From assembly GCA_035316325.1 (NCBI GenBank), contig DATHJB010000181.1, positions 1 to 36,120 on the forward strand: a stretch of DNA of 36,120 nucleotides, written 5' to 3'. This stretch comes from Acidimicrobiales bacterium (GTDB lineage: Bacteria; Actinomycetota; Acidimicrobiia; Acidimicrobiales; VFJN01). The notes under the pieces are model-generated. The model saw only the letters and a program-made list of their open reading frames with translations, was not told the origin of the DNA and searched no databases. The translations under genes were made by a program, and so were the position numbers. This document shows positions 16,939 through 24,752 of the stretch, piece by piece (position 1 is the first letter of the stretch; each line of letters opens with the position of its first letter).

Positions 16939-17256
16939 GTGGCCACGGCCGAGCCTGACGACGCCGTGTTCGCGGCGTTGGCGGACGGCACCCGTCGGGC
17001 CATCCTGCGGGCGGTGTCGGAGCGCGGCCCGCTGACCGCCACCGCCCTGGCCGCCGAGCTGCCCGTCAGCCGTCAGGCCGTCGCCAAGCACCTGATGCTG
17101 CTGCGCGACGCCGGCCTCGTCGCCTCCGACCGCGCCGGCCGCGAGACCCGCTTCACTGCCCAACCCGAGCCCCTCCGCGACCTCGCCGCCTGGGCCTCCG
17201 CCACCGGCCGCCGGTGGGACGACCGCCTCGACCGCCTGCGTTCCCTCACCAAATAG
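16939..17256 (+). CDS. ArsR-family winged-helix repressor
   Basis: A 105-residue ArsR/SmtB-type protein. FAALADGTRRAILRAVSERG starts the domain, and the recognition helix region is PVSRQAVAKHLMLL. KHL and the basic wing (DRAGRETRF) are typical. No metal-binding CVC or His cluster is visible, so it probably senses something other than a metal, perhaps through its SRPBCC partner. The GTG at 16939 follows the SRPBCC stop by 14 bp. I infer that it binds the two GCAACY-N4-RGTTGC sites upstream and represses its own unit and perhaps affects clpP. Confidence 0.87.
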   Translation: MATAEPDDAVFAALADGTRRAILRAVSERGPLTATALAAELPVSRQAVAKHLMLLRDAGLVASDRAGRETRFTAQPEPLRDLAAWASATGRRWDDRLDRLRSLTK

Positions 17257-17293
17257 CGACATCCGATCGGCGTGGTCTGTCCGTAGAGAAGGA

Positions 17294-18094
17294 GTGGACC
17301 ATACGCTCGGACCTGTGGAGCATCCGCTGGAGGCCGACCGGGGTCCGGCGCCCGAACGCCCGGCACCGCCGAGGGGCGACAAGGACGAAGGCCGGGGCGC
17401 TCCCGTCGGGCGGCGCATCGTGTTGGGGATGGTGGGCCTCGGCGCCGCCGGCATCCTCGTCGGCGACCGGGTCAACTCCGCCCTCGAGCGCCTGCTGCGC
17501 CCCGTCACCGAGAACGACCCCACCGGCCTCACCAGCTTCGTGCCCAGCGCCGGCCGCTTCCGCATCTACTCCGTGGTCAGCTTCGACCCCGTCCGCAGCG
17601 ACGCGGAGTACCGGCTCACCGTCGACGGCCTGGTCGACACGCCGCTCAAGCTGTCGCTGGCCGACCTGAAGGACCGCCCGCCCACCAAGCTGGTGAAGGA
17701 CTTCCAGTGCGTCACCGGCTGGCGGGTGCCCGAGGTGCCGTGGACGGGCGTGCTGCTGAGCGACCTGCTCGAGGAGGCCGGCGTCCAGTCGAACGCCACC
17801 CACCTGCGCATCTACTCGTTCGACGGCGCCTACACCGAGAGCCTCACGCTCGACCAGGCCCGCCGCGACGACGTGATGGCCGCCTACGAGATGCTCGACG
17901 GCCCGGTCGAGCAGATCCACGGCGGCCCGGTGCGGCTCTACGTCGCCCCGATGTACGGCTACAAGTCGCTCAAGTGGCTCGACCGCATCGAGGTGGTCGA
18001 CGAGATGAACCCTGGCTACTGGGAGGTGCGCGGCTACGACGTCGACGCCTGGGTGGGGAGCTCGAACGGCCGCGAGGGCGACGCGCCCACGTGA
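17294..18094 (+). CDS. Molybdopterin-dependent oxidoreductase (sulfite oxidase/MsrP fold), membrane-anchored
   Basis: A 266-residue protein. After a polar N-terminus comes GRRIVLGMVGLGAAGILVG (39-57), a twin-Arg segment that may act as a Tat signal-anchor. The molybdopterin domain carries the Mo-ligand Cys C139 in VKDFQCVTGW, followed by WTGVLLSDLL and APMYGYKSLKW, as in the SUOX/YedY (MsrP) group. The substrate is unknown; sulfite or an S/N-oxide is possible. The next gene encodes a cytochrome b, overlapping by four bases, so the pair resembles MsrPQ in layout. The start is uncertain: GTG 17294 overlaps its own GGAG, and GTG 17315 is also in frame. Confidence 0.85.
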   Translation: MDHTLGPVEHPLEADRGPAPERPAPPRGDKDEGRGAPVGRRIVLGMVGLGAAGILVGDRVNSALERLLRPVTENDPTGLTSFVPSAGRFRIYSVVSFDPVRSDAEYRLTVDGLVDTPLKLSLADLKDRPPTKLVKDFQCVTGWRVPEVPWTGVLLSDLLEEAGVQSNATHLRIYSFDGAYTESLTLDQARRDDVMAAYEMLDGPVEQIHGGPVRLYVAPMYGYKSLKWLDRIEVVDEMNPGYWEVRGYDVDAWVGSSNGREGDAPT

Positions 18095-18807
18095 CCCCGG
18101 CGAACCACGTGACTCCGGCGACCCCGGCGACCCAGGTGACCCCGACGGTCGAGCGGTTCACCCGGGCGGAGCGGTGGCTGCACTGGGCCACGGCGGTCCT
18201 CGTCCTCACCGCGGCGATCACCGGCCTCATCCTCTACGTCGGCCCGCTGACCGCCCTCTTCGACCGGCGGGAGCTCCTGAAGACCGTCCACGTGTACAGC
18301 GGCCTGGCGATGCCGGTGCCGCTGGTCGCCGCCTACGCCGGGCGCTGGCGGGACAAGGTGCGGGCCGACCTGCGCCGCCTCAACCGCTGGACCCCGGGCG
18401 ACTGGCGCTGGCTCCGCTCCCGGGGCCGCGTCGCCGGCGACCAGGTGGGCAAGTTCAACGCCGGCCAGAAGGCCAACGCCGCCTTCATCGCCGGGATGAT
18501 CCCCGTGATGATGGCCACGGGGTCGATCATGCGGTGGTTCGACCCCTTCCCGCTGGAGTGGCGCACCGGCGCCACGTTCGTCCACGACTGGACGGCCATC
18601 GCCACCTGGCTGGTGGTCACCGGCCACATCCTGGTGGCGTTCTCCAAGCCCCCGGCGCTCGGGTCGATGCTGCGGGGGCGGATCTCGGCGGCCTGGGCCC
18701 GCGATCATCACCCCCGCTGGGTGCCGGATGCCGACGGCGCAACCCCTACGATGGCCGAGCCCTCACCCGCTAGCCAGGAGGAACCGTGGACGTCCGCATC
18801 GGGGTGA
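18091..18807 (+). CDS. Membrane di-haem cytochrome b (b561/FdnI-like) partner subunit
   Basis: A 238-residue protein with four membrane segments. His residues suited to two b haems are H31 (RWLHWATA), H67 (KTVHVYSG), H165 (FVHDWTA) and H179 (TGHILVAF), spaced as in the FdnI/b561 family. It would pass electrons between the quinone pool and the molybdoenzyme encoded just upstream. The N-terminus has a repeated Val-Thr-Pro-Ala stretch, and three in-frame GTG codons (18091, 18109, 18136) make the start uncertain. I chose 18091, which overlaps the previous stop (GTGA). The end overlaps the DUF3107 gene by 22 bp. Confidence 0.82.
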   Translation: MTPANHVTPATPATQVTPTVERFTRAERWLHWATAVLVLTAAITGLILYVGPLTALFDRRELLKTVHVYSGLAMPVPLVAAYAGRWRDKVRADLRRLNRWTPGDWRWLRSRGRVAGDQVGKFNAGQKANAAFIAGMIPVMMATGSIMRWFDPFPLEWRTGATFVHDWTAIATWLVVTGHILVAFSKPPALGSMLRGRISAAWARDHHPRWVPDADGATPTMAEPSPASQEEPWTSASG

Positions 18808-19016
18808 CCCAGTCGCCGAAAGAGCTCGAGATCCTGCTGGCCGACGACACCGACCCGGACGCCGTCCGCAAGCACGTGGACAAGGCCGTCGAGACCGGCG
18901 GCACGCTGTGGCTGACCGACCGCCGGGGCCGCCAGGTGGGCATCCCCGCCGCCAAGCTGTCCTACGTGGAGATCGGGTCGCCGGAGGCCGGGCGCCGCAT
19001 CGGGTTCGGCGGGTAG
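18786..19016 (+). CDS. DUF3107 small conserved actinobacterial protein
   Basis: A 76-residue protein that starts MDVRIGVTQSPKELEI and ends with IPAAKLSYVEIG, the DUF3107 pattern found in nearly all actinobacteria. The GTG start at 18786 has a strong AGGAGG six bases upstream. The function is unknown. It overlaps the end of the cytochrome b gene in another frame and precedes the ArsA-like pair by 36 bp. Confidence 0.87.
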   Translation: MDVRIGVTQSPKELEILLADDTDPDAVRKHVDKAVETGGTLWLTDRRGRQVGIPAAKLSYVEIGSPEAGRRIGFGG

Positions 19017-19052
19017 CGCCGCCGGTCGTCGGCGCGCGGCGCGGCAGGCATC

Positions 19053-20003
19053 GTGGCCGTCGAGCTCCTCGACCGCAACCTGCTGTTCGTCACCGGGAAG
19101 GGCGGCGTCGGCAAGACGACGGTCGCGGCCGGCCTGGCCCTGCTGGCGGCGCAGAACGGGCGGCGCGTGCTGCTCTGCGAGAGCGACGCCAAGGGCAGCG
19201 TCGCCCAGGCCTTCGAGGTGTCCCCGCTCGAGTTCGCCGAGCGGGAGGTGAGCCCGGGCCTGTGGGCGATGGCGATGAGCACGGAGGAATCACTGCGGGA
19301 GTACCTGCGCCTCCAGCTGCGGCTCCCGCTGGTGGCCCGGCTGGGCCCGCTGGCCCGCACGTTCGACTTCGTCGCCAACGCCGCCCCCGGGGTCAAGGAG
19401 ATCCTGGTGGTCGGCAAGCTGTGCTGGGAGGTCCGCTCTGGGGCGTGGGACCTGGTGGTGGTCGACGCGCCGGCCACGGGCCACATCGTCGGCCAGCTGG
19501 GCGCGCCCGAGGCCATGCGGCAGCTGGTGAACGTGGGCACCGTGCGCGACCAGACCGACTGGATGCTGGAGATCCTCGGCGACCCGCAGCAGACCGGCGT
19601 CGTGGTGGTGGCGACGCCCGAGGAGATGCCGGTCAACGAGACGATCGAGCTGGCCGACCGCCTGCGGGAGCAGACGAACGTGGACCTGGCCGCCGTGGTG
19701 GTCAACCGGGTGCTGCCCGAGCTGTTCGGTCGCGGTGAGGAGGAGGTGTTCCGCCGCCTCCAGCAGCCCGAGGTGGCCGACGTGCTCGCCGACGCGGCCG
19801 GCGGCGACGTGCAGCCCATGCTCGACGGCGCCGACCTGGCCGTGCGCCTGCGCCGCACCCGGGCCGGGCACCTGAACGCGCTCCGCCACGGGATCGGCGA
19901 CGGCCCCGAGCTGCTGTACATCCCCGAGCTGTTCAAGCGCAGCGACGGCGTGCGGGCCACCCGCCAGATCGCCACGGCCCTCGGCGCGGAGCTGGGGTAC
20001 TGA
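19053..20003 (+). CDS. ArsA/GET3-like ATPase, first of a pair
   Basis: A 316-residue P-loop ATPase. Walker A is the deviant GKGGVGKTT (15-23); CESDAKGSV is at the switch I position and VVVDAPATGH is Walker B-like. No arsenite-binding Cys triad is visible. Actinobacteria commonly carry two such ATPases side by side, probably forming a heterodimer; in mycobacteria the pair is Rv3679-Rv3680. The role is poorly known and arsenic transport is unlikely. It starts with GTG 19053, and its stop shares one base with the start of the second ATPase gene (TGATG). Confidence 0.87.
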   Translation: MAVELLDRNLLFVTGKGGVGKTTVAAGLALLAAQNGRRVLLCESDAKGSVAQAFEVSPLEFAEREVSPGLWAMAMSTEESLREYLRLQLRLPLVARLGPLARTFDFVANAAPGVKEILVVGKLCWEVRSGAWDLVVVDAPATGHIVGQLGAPEAMRQLVNVGTVRDQTDWMLEILGDPQQTGVVVVATPEEMPVNETIELADRLREQTNVDLAAVVVNRVLPELFGRGEEEVFRRLQQPEVADVLADAAGGDVQPMLDGADLAVRLRRTRAGHLNALRHGIGDGPELLYIPELFKRSDGVRATRQIATALGAELGY

Positions 20004-21157
20004 TGGCCGGGACCCTCGACGAGCTGCTGGCGGCCAAGGAGATCGTGATCTGCTGCGGCTCCGGTGGGGTCGGCAAGACCACCACGGCGGCGTCGCTCGC
20101 CACGATGGCCAGCGCCTACCTGGGCGGCAAGGTGCTGGTGATCACCGTCGATCCCGCCAAGCGCCTGGCGAACGCCCTCGGGCTCCACGAGTTCGGCAAC
20201 GTCGAGACGCGGGTGCCGCCCGAGCTGTTCGCCGCGGCCGGGGTCGAGGCGAGGGGCGAGCTGTGGGCGGCGATGCTCGACACGAAGCAGTCGTGGGACG
20301 ACCTGGTGCGCACCCACGCCCCCGACACCGAGACCCGCGACGCCATCCTCGCCAACCCCCTCTACGTCAACATCACGGGCCGCTTCGTGCACAGCCACGA
20401 CTACGTCGCCATGGAGCGCCTCTACGAGATCCACAGCTCGGGCCGCTACGACCTGATCATCGTCGACACCCCGCCCACCAGGAACGCCATCGACTTCCTG
20501 GAGGCCCCCGAGCGGATGGCCGACTTCTTCTCGAGCCGCCTGCTGCGCTGGCTGACCGTGCCGGCCCGGAGCCGTCTGGCGACGCTGGCGTCGCGCCCCT
20601 TCTACACCGTGGCGGACCGCATCCTCGGCTCGAAGTTCCTGGAGGACATCGCCGAGTTCTTCCTGCTGTTCCAGACGATGTACGACGGCTTCGTCGAGCG
20701 CTCCCGGGCGGTCACCCGCACGCTGGCCGACAAGCGCACCACGTTCGTGGTGGTGTCGACGCTGGAGCCGGCGCCGGTGCGCGAGGCCGAGTTCTTCGTC
20801 GACGCGCTCAGCGCCCGTCGCCTCCACCTCGGTGCCATCGTGCTCAACAAGGTGCTGCCCGACTGGTTCCGCGCCCGGGGCACCACCGGCGTCGCCCAGC
20901 GGCTCGGCAGCCAGGCCGACAAGCTGGCCGAAGCGCTGCCGCCGGAGGTCGGCGCGTCGTCCCAGGTCGCACGGGTGCTCGACGAGGTGGGCGAGAGCTT
21001 CCTCAACTTCCAGCTGGTCGCCAAGCGGGAGGCGGAGCAGCGGGCGGAGCTGGCGAAACGGGCCGACGTCGTGGCCACCGTGCCCTACGCTGACCACGAC
21101 GTGACGGATCTGGCAGGGCTCTTGGAGTTGGGCGAGCACCTCTGGCGGGAACGATGA
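20003..21157 (+). CDS. ArsA/GET3-like ATPase, second of a pair
   Basis: A 384-residue ATPase with Walker A GSGGVGKTT (19-27), VITVDPAKRLANALG as switch I, and LIIVDTPPTRNAIDF as Walker B/switch II. The switch I sequence is closer to classic ArsA/GET3 than in its partner, which suggests division of labour within a heterodimer. A long helical middle part (about 170-240) may be the client-binding region. The C-terminus has a charged helix. It is tightly coupled to the preceding ATPase gene and is followed by the PdtaS-like kinase gene 58 bp later. Confidence 0.87.
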   Translation: MAGTLDELLAAKEIVICCGSGGVGKTTTAASLATMASAYLGGKVLVITVDPAKRLANALGLHEFGNVETRVPPELFAAAGVEARGELWAAMLDTKQSWDDLVRTHAPDTETRDAILANPLYVNITGRFVHSHDYVAMERLYEIHSSGRYDLIIVDTPPTRNAIDFLEAPERMADFFSSRLLRWLTVPARSRLATLASRPFYTVADRILGSKFLEDIAEFFLLFQTMYDGFVERSRAVTRTLADKRTTFVVVSTLEPAPVREAEFFVDALSARRLHLGAIVLNKVLPDWFRARGTTGVAQRLGSQADKLAEALPPEVGASSQVARVLDEVGESFLNFQLVAKREAEQRAELAKRADVVATVPYADHDVTDLAGLLELGEHLWRER

Positions 21158-21215
21158 AGCCCGTCATGTCGGCTCCCCTGCGTCCCCTGGGTTCCCGAGC
21201 GAAAGCGCGCTCGTG

Positions 21216-22724
21216 ATGGCGAGCCTGGCCGAGCTGGCGCGCTTCTTCACCCGGATCGACCCGGCCGCGGTGGCCCACCTGCAGCGCCTGCTGGCGAGCT
21301 GGGGCCTGCTGGCCGACTTCTGCTTCGCCGACCTGCTGATGTTCGCCGTCGTGGGCCAGCCCCGCGAGGACGGCGGCAACCGCTTCGTGGTGCTCGGCCA
21401 GGTGCGACCCACCACGGCGCAGACCGTGTACCGGGCCGACTGGGTCGGCACCGTGCTGGAGGAGAGCGACCGGCCGCTGGTCGCCAGGGCCTACAAGCTG
21501 GGCGAGATCATCGAGGGCGAGATCACCGTCCCCCCGCTGAAGGAGCGGGTGCGGATGCTGTGCATCCCGGTGCGCTACCGGGGCGAGGTCGTCGCCGTGC
21601 TGACCCGGGAGTCGGCGCCGTCGATCGGCCGCCAGCCCGGCGAGCTGGAGCGCATCTACCACGACGTCTTCAACCGCTTCGCCCGCATGATCGCCGCCGG
21701 CGACTTCCCGTTCGACGCCGAGAACTCCGAGTCCAAGGAGGCGCCCCGGGTCGGCGACGGTGTGATCGTGCTCGACGACAGCGGCCGGGTGGAGTACGCC
21801 TCGCCCAACGCCGTGTCGACCCTCCACCGCCTGGGCATCCACGGCAACGCCGAGGGCCTGCGCTTCTCCGAGGTGGGCCTGGAGGAGAACGTGGTGCACA
21901 CGGCCTTCCAGATCGGCGTCCCGGTGACCGAGGAGATCCCCCGGGGTACTGAGGTCACGGTGCTGATGCGCTGCATCCCCATCGTCGACAACCGTGACGT
22001 CACCGGAGCGGTCGTCCTGCTCCGCGACATCTCCGAGCTGCGGCACCGCGACCTGCTGCTGCTCTCCAAGGACGCCACGATCCGCGAGATCCACCACCGG
22101 GTGAAGAACAACCTGCAGACGATCTCGTCGCTGTTGCGGTTGCAGGGCCGGCGGCTGGAGTCGAAGGAGGCGAAGGCGGCGATCGAGGAGTCGGTGCGCC
22201 GCATCCGCTCGATCGCCCTGGTGCACGAGATCCTCTCGCGGGAGGTGGGCGACGACGTGCCGTTCCTCGAGATCGTGCGGCCCCTGGTGGCGATGGTGCA
22301 GGACGCCATGGCCACGCCCGAGCGGCCGATCACGGTGACGGTGGAGGGCGACGGGGGCCTGATGCCCGCCGGCATCGCCACGCCGCTGGCGGTGGTGCTC
22401 AACGAGCTGTTCCAGAACGCCGTCGACCACGCCTACCCGGAGGACCTCGAGCTGGGTGACGCCGGGGCGCACGTGCGGGTCACGATCACCCGCGACGAGG
22501 ACAAGGAGGTGCGGGTGCTGGTCGTCGACGACGGCGCCGGGCTACCCGAGGGGTTCGTCCTGGAGACCAGCACGGGGCTCGGCCTGTCGATCGTGCGCAC
22601 GCTGGTGCAGACCGAGCTGGGCGGGGAGATCAGCATCGCCAACGGCGACGGATCAGGTGACCGGCCGGGCACCGTGGTGGCGCTCACGCTGCCGATCCAA
22701 CCGCCGCAGGTCGGGACTGGGTGA
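21216..22724 (+). CDS. pdtaS: PdtaS-like soluble sensor histidine kinase
   Basis: A 502-residue kinase with no membrane segment. Domains in order: an H_kinase_N/GAF-like sensor (5-150), a PAS domain (180-270), a HisKA_2 helix with the phosphoacceptor His in EIHHRVKNNLQTI (H294), and a HATPase domain with NELFQNAVDHAYP (N box, about 396-408), DDGAGLP and GLGLSIV. This is the PdtaS (Rv3220c) layout; that kinase signals to the RNA-binding ANTAR regulator PdtaR. No pdtaR is seen in the window. A convergent whiB gene follows, as in mycobacteria. I chose ATG 21216; an in-frame GTG lies just before it. Confidence 0.9.
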   Translation: MASLAELARFFTRIDPAAVAHLQRLLASWGLLADFCFADLLMFAVVGQPREDGGNRFVVLGQVRPTTAQTVYRADWVGTVLEESDRPLVARAYKLGEIIEGEITVPPLKERVRMLCIPVRYRGEVVAVLTRESAPSIGRQPGELERIYHDVFNRFARMIAAGDFPFDAENSESKEAPRVGDGVIVLDDSGRVEYASPNAVSTLHRLGIHGNAEGLRFSEVGLEENVVHTAFQIGVPVTEEIPRGTEVTVLMRCIPIVDNRDVTGAVVLLRDISELRHRDLLLLSKDATIREIHHRVKNNLQTISSLLRLQGRRLESKEAKAAIEESVRRIRSIALVHEILSREVGDDVPFLEIVRPLVAMVQDAMATPERPITVTVEGDGGLMPAGIATPLAVVLNELFQNAVDHAYPEDLELGDAGAHVRVTITRDEDKEVRVLVVDDGAGLPEGFVLETSTGLGLSIVRTLVQTELGGEISIANGDGSGDRPGTVVALTLPIQPPQVGTG

Positions 22725-22767
22725 CGGGCCCCGGACCCTGCGCGGTTGAGTACTGCGGGTACTACGT

Positions 22768-22800
22768 GTGGCTGATTGCTCTTACTCGTGGCTGATTGCT
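22768..22800. repeat. Two 13-bp direct repeats, 20-bp period
   Basis: GTGGCTGATTGCT occurs at 22768-22780 and again at 22788-22800 in the gap between the convergent pdtaS and whiB genes. The wider gap also has CGGACCC (22732) and GGGTCCG (22803) as distant inverted arms. It may be a duplication scar or part of a terminator region. Confidence 0.5.
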
Positions 22801-22813
22801 TCGGGTCCGCAGG

Positions 22814-23113
22814 TCAGGCGCTGGCGCGACGCTGGCGGGCGACACGCTGGCGACGGATCGCCCTGCGCTCTTCCTCGGACGTCCCGCCCCAGATGCCGCT
22901 GTCCTGGTTGGTCACCAGCGCGTACTCGAGGCAGGTCTTCTGTACCTCACACTCCCGGCAGACGGCTTTGGCGTTGTCGATCTGCTCGATCGCCGGGCCA
23001 GTGGTGCCCACCGGGAAGAAGAGGTCTGGGTCTGTGTCGCGACACGCGGCGTGCTCACGCCAGTCGTCTCGCTCGATTGTTAGGGATAGCGTGCGGCTCT
23101 GCGTCAGGGCCAC
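22814..23113 (-). CDS. whiB1: WhiB-family Fe-S transcription regulator, WhiB1-like
   Basis: A 99-residue protein with the four cluster cysteines C24, C52, C55 and C61 (C-x27-C-x2-C-x5-C) and the GIWGG turn (73-77) that contacts the main sigma factor. A basic C-terminal tail (RRAIRRQRVARQRR) binds DNA. DPDLFFPVG and AIEQIDNAKAVC resemble WhiB1/WblE rather than other WhiB classes. WhiB1 holds an NO-sensitive 4Fe-4S cluster. I chose GTG at 23113 because GGAGG lies four bases before it; GTG 23158 is in frame but lacks such a site. Synteny with pdtaS supports the assignment. Confidence 0.9.
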   Translation of the reverse strand: MALTQSRTLSLTIERDDWREHAACRDTDPDLFFPVGTTGPAIEQIDNAKAVCRECEVQKTCLEYALVTNQDSGIWGGTSEEERRAIRRQRVARQRRASA

Positions 23114-23263
23114 GGGACCTCCACGGCGGATCGGGTCACCGGTTGTGACGAGTTTCACATGCCACCGCTGTTGCGTTAAGTGCGTGTGGCTGCGACCGGG
23201 TCAGAGTAACGGTCGGATGGGTACTTTCGCAAGCACTTTTTTCCACATCGAAACGAGAAGTTC
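23114..23263. promoter_or_regulatory. Divergent region between whiB and GDPD gene
   Basis: The 150 bp carry the whiB leader with its GGAGG and a fairly AT-rich stretch near 23225-23255 (CAAGCACTTTTTTCCACA) before the phosphodiesterase start. No perfect palindrome longer than about 5 bp per arm is visible. Confidence 0.4.
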
Positions 23264-23971
23264 ATGACGCTGGTAATCGGGCACAAGGGCGCTCCAGGGC
23301 TTGCGGCGGAGAACCGGGTGCCGTCGTTCGCGGCTGCGCACCAGGTCGGTGCGCAGGGTGTCGAGCTGGACGTCCGCCGTGTCGGCGACGGCCATCTGGC
23401 CGTGTGGCACGACCCCGTCCTGCCCGACGGCCGCGTCCTGCTGGACACATCATGGCCCGAGATCGCGGGCGCCGTGGACGATCTGGGCGCAGTTCTCGAC
23501 GCCTGCGCCGGATTCGATCTGGTGAACGTCGAGATCAAGAACTGGCTCTACGACAGCGACTTCGACGAGTCGCTGGGCATCGCCGACGCGGTGGCGGGGT
23601 TGCTGGCGACCCGACCGTCGGTGGAGCGGGCGGCGTACGTGGTGTCGTGCTTCCACCAGCCGACGATCGACCGGGCCCGCAAGGCGCTCGACGGCGCCGC
23701 GCCCGAGGTCGCCGTGGGCTGGCTGCTGTGGAACGTGGACGACGCGGCCGACACCGTGGCCCAGGCGTTGGCCGGCGGCTACGGCGCCCTCCACCCGCAC
23801 CACACTGCCGTCACCTCGGACCTGGTGGCTCGGGCCCACGACGCCGGCATCCGGGTCAACTGCTGGACGAGCAACGACCCCGACCGCATCCGCTGGCTGG
23901 CCGACGTCGGCGTCGACGGGATCATCACCGACGAGCCCGCTCTGGCCCTCGAGGTGCTGGAGCGCGGCTAG
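23264..23971 (+). CDS. Glycerophosphodiester phosphodiesterase family protein
   Basis: A 235-residue TIM-barrel GDPD. The catalytic set is visible: H7 in IGHKGAP (usually HRG), E16-N17 in AENRVPSF, E34 and D36 in VELDVRR, and H49 in VWHDP. NVEIKN and the C-terminal NCWTSND and GVDGIITDEP are family hallmarks. It splits glycerophosphodiesters into glycerol 3-phosphate and an alcohol. There is no signal peptide, so it is cytoplasmic. HKG in place of HRG is a small variation. It is divergent from whiB and followed ten bases later by a lipoprotein gene. Confidence 0.9.
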   Translation: MTLVIGHKGAPGLAAENRVPSFAAAHQVGAQGVELDVRRVGDGHLAVWHDPVLPDGRVLLDTSWPEIAGAVDDLGAVLDACAGFDLVNVEIKNWLYDSDFDESLGIADAVAGLLATRPSVERAAYVVSCFHQPTIDRARKALDGAAPEVAVGWLLWNVDDAADTVAQALAGGYGALHPHHTAVTSDLVARAHDAGIRVNCWTSNDPDRIRWLADVGVDGIITDEPALALEVLERG

Positions 23972-23981
23972 ACAACGGTGT

Positions 23982-24413
23982 GTGAGTCGTCGAGCGCTAT
24001 GCGTGGTCGTGGGTCTGCTCCTGTTGGCGGCGTGCGGTGACGACGAGCCCCGTTCGTCGGGCCCCGAGTCGACCGCGACCACCACGACGACGGCAGCCGC
24101 TGCGACCACCGAGACGTCCGACCCCGACACCGTCACCGCGGTGCTGGCCAGCCGGCTGCGGGGCGAGTACCCCGGCATCCACGACACCCGGATGACGGTC
24201 GACGACGACGAGCTGCGGCTCGAGTTCGACGTGGGCGACGAGGAGACGCCCGGCGACGCCCGGGCCTTCGGCGTGCTCGCCGCTCAGGAGCTCCAGACCT
24301 TCGCCCCCGACACCCTCGACGGCATCACCGACGTCACCGTCACCCTCCTCGCCCCCTCGGGCCCCACCAGCGACACGTTCCTCCTCTTCGGCGGCCTCCT
24401 CCCCATCGGTTAG
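23982..24413 (+). CDS. Putative lipoprotein of unknown function
   Basis: A 143-residue protein with a type II signal peptide: basic SRR start, hydrophobic core, and lipobox LAAC with C18. A Thr/Ala-rich linker of about 25 residues follows, then a domain of about 90 residues with no recognised motif (RMTVDDDELRLEFDVGDE then VTVTLLAPSG). It probably sits on the outer face of the membrane. The GTG start at 23982 lies close behind the GDPD gene, so they may share a transcript. Confidence 0.7.
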   Translation: MSRRALCVVVGLLLLAACGDDEPRSSGPESTATTTTTAAAATTETSDPDTVTAVLASRLRGEYPGIHDTRMTVDDDELRLEFDVGDEETPGDARAFGVLAAQELQTFAPDTLDGITDVTVTLLAPSGPTSDTFLLFGGLLPIG

Positions 24414-24434
24414 GCCCTGCCGTTCCCCGCCGGC

Positions 24435-24752
24435 TCACCTCAGGTCGAGCACGGTGGCGAGCGCGTCGTCGATGCCCCACATCTCCTCGGGCGCCAGGTG
24501 CCCGGCGAGCTCGCCGAGGCGGCTGGCATCAACGGCACCCACCTGCTCGACGAGCACGCGGGTGGTATCGCCGGCGACCTCGATCTCGGGCCGGAATGAC
24601 GCTGTCCTGGCGCTACGGGATGTGGGCGCCACGATCACGACCGAGCGTGGGAGGAAGGCATCGGCCTGGACCACCACGCCGTAGCGATCGCCCTGCTGTT
24701 CATGGCCGATGCGTCGGGGAACCTGGAGTCGGTAGACGTCACCCCGGAGCAC
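24435..24752 (-). CDS. MazF/PemK-like toxin (endoribonuclease)
   Basis: A 105-residue protein starting LRGDVYRLQVPRRIGHEQQG, the MazF/PemK beginning in which the Arg-Gly-Asp-Val-Tyr strand and the G-x-EQ-G turn come before the catalytic Arg. VVIVAPTSRSAR carries the usual Thr-Ser segment, and LVEQVGAVD is the conserved strand. MazF enzymes cut RNA at short sequence motifs. The GTG start lies within the antitoxin gene (14 bp overlap). The toxin comes second, after the antitoxin, as is common for mazEF pairs. Confidence 0.87.
   Translation of the reverse strand: MLRGDVYRLQVPRRIGHEQQGDRYGVVVQADAFLPRSVVIVAPTSRSARTASFRPEIEVAGDTTRVLVEQVGAVDASRLGELAGHLAPEEMWGIDDALATVLDLR

Noticed and set aside
14596-17565. 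A 989-codon open frame on the minus strand across mrp, clpP and neighbours
   Set aside because: It is antisense to several well-supported genes, has no recognisable domain, and is rich in His/Arg/Gly/Pro, as expected for the shadow frame of GC-rich coding sequence.
18962-21139. A 725-codon minus-strand frame opposite the two ArsA-like ATPases
   Set aside because: The opposite strand encodes two proteins with intact Walker motifs, while the antisense translation shows only low-complexity composition.
22732-22809. CGGACCC/GGGTCCG as a terminator hairpin between pdtaS and whiB
   Set aside because: The arms are only 7 bp and the loop is 64 bases, so it is not a convincing RNA hairpin.
23114-23158. 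The longer start of the WhiB gene (GTG 23158)
   Set aside because: It has no ribosome binding site, while GTG 23113 has GGAGG four bases upstream and gives a normal WhiB1-like length.
22796-23267. Plus-strand open frames of about 95-163 codons over the whiB gene and its leader
   Set aside because: They are antisense to a clear WhiB protein with all four cluster cysteines, and their translations have no family features.
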